This document shows, in pieces, positions 6,547-7,006 of a stretch of 7,006 bases of DNA (the first letter of the stretch is position 1; each line of letters opens with the position of its first letter). The position numbers and the translations under genes are program-made. This DNA comes from WLJO01 sp046597895. GTDB lineage: Bacteria > Actinomycetota > Acidimicrobiia > Acidimicrobiales > Ilumatobacteraceae. The notes under the pieces are model-generated. The model did not search any database. It worked only from the letters and a program-made list of their open reading frames with translations, and had not been told where the DNA came from. Location: NCBI GenBank assembly GCA_046597895.1, contig JBKJJS010000310.1, positions 1 to 7,006 on the forward strand, given 5' to 3'.

Positions 6547-7006
6547 GAGGGGCCGCCATCTGGCGTCGGGACAGTCGCGCTGGGCAACTCGGTCATGGTG
6601 ACACCGTCAGCGTGGTTGATGCCGGTCCGGCGGAACACCATCGCCACCGTCTTGCCGATGATCTTCAGGTCGAGCACCGCACCGTGATGGTCCACGTACC
6701 AGCAGTCGAGAGCGAGACGCTCGTCCCACGTCAAAAGGTTGCGGCCGTGCACGACGGCCCACCCGGTGAGACCAGGGAGCACCGTGAGCCGGCGAGCCTG
6801 CTCGGGCGTGTACCGCTCCAGATACGACAAGGGCAGGGGCCGCGGGCCAACCAGGCTCATCTCGCCCTTGAGCACATTCAGCAGCGACGCAAGCTCGTCG
6901 AGGCTCGTCGCTCGCAGCACGCGGCCGAGGGTCGTCAGCCTGGCCGCGTCGTACGCGGGACCGTCCTCGCCAGGATGAGGTGGGCGCATGGTCCGGAACT
7001 TGTAGA
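6543..7006 (-). CDS. Bacterial sugar transferase (PglC/EpsL-like phosphoglycosyl transferase), 5' end missing
   Basis: This gene is cut by the right edge; 153 residues plus part of a codon are visible. The family transfers a sugar-1-phosphate from a UDP-sugar to polyprenyl phosphate on the cytoplasmic membrane face, the first committed step of glycan assembly. The visible part starts with YKFRTM, the conserved strand of the catalytic domain, which shows that the frame continues past the ATG at 6989. It then shows RATSLDEL with the Asp-Glu dyad that is catalytic in PglC, NVLKGEMSLVGPRPLP with the PRP motif, LPGLTGWAVVHGRN, WYVDHH, and GINHADGVTMTEL. The last segment matches the PglC/EpsL group rather than the longer WbaP/CpsE group. 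The N-terminal membrane helix should lie beyond the edge. A short tail of about 15 residues (ending TPDGGPS) follows the family core. The stop overlaps the next gene as GTGA. Linkage to an EpsN/PglE-like aminotransferase suggests a bacillosamine-type first sugar, but this is inferred. Confidence 0.92.
   Translation of the reverse strand, partial: YKFRTMRPPHPGEDGPAYDAARLTTLGRVLRATSLDELASLLNVLKGEMSLVGPRPLPLSYLERYTPEQARRLTVLPGLTGWAVVHGRNLLTWDERLALDCWYVDHHGAVLDLKIIGKTVAMVFRRTGINHADGVTMTELPSATVPTPDGGPS

Overview
This window is a piece of a surface-glycan (exopolysaccharide, capsule or glycoprotein glycan) biosynthesis locus from a very GC-rich bacterium. The strong G/C bias at third codon positions, frequent GTG starts, short or overlapping gene junctions, and Ala/Arg/Val-rich proteins all suggest an actinobacterium. 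An acidimicrobial or similar environmental lineage is possible, but the window has no taxonomic marker, so this is inference only.

Layout from left to right: (1) the last 33 codons of an unidentified + strand gene, stopping at 103; (2) a GT4 glycosyltransferase on + (96-1223), overlapping the previous gene by 8 bases; (3) a second GT4 glycosyltransferase on - (1177-2277), whose 3' end overlaps the first convergently by 47 bases; (4) a two-part GNAT-family acetyltransferase on - (2290-3327), 12 bases upstream of gene 3 and probably in the same operon; (5) a short divergent spacer (3328-3368); (6) a NodB-type polysaccharide deacetylase on + (3369-4193); (7) a - strand operon, read from the right edge leftwards: the C-terminal two thirds of a bacterial sugar (phosphoglycosyl) transferase cut by the window edge (6543-7006), a third GT4 glycosyltransferase (5365-6546), and an EpsN/PglE-like DegT-family aminotransferase (4221-5360).

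How they may work together: the sugar transferase would load the first sugar-1-phosphate onto the polyprenyl-phosphate carrier. Its tail resembles PglC/EpsL, and the linked aminotransferase resembles the enzymes that make UDP-4-amino-4,6-dideoxy-GlcNAc, so the first sugar may be a bacillosamine-type amino sugar. The three GT4 enzymes would then extend the lipid-linked glycan, and the GNAT protein and deacetylase may adjust its acyl groups. No flippase, polymerase, chain-length regulator, 4,6-dehydratase or PglD-like acetyltransferase lies inside the window. No gene-free stretch exceeds about 45 bases. I see no tRNA, rRNA, mobile element or CRISPR array. Overall this is an accessory but recognisable glycan locus. 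The most unusual points are the mosaic gene orientation, the GNAT protein of unknown substrate, and the cytoplasmic-looking deacetylase with an altered catalytic motif.
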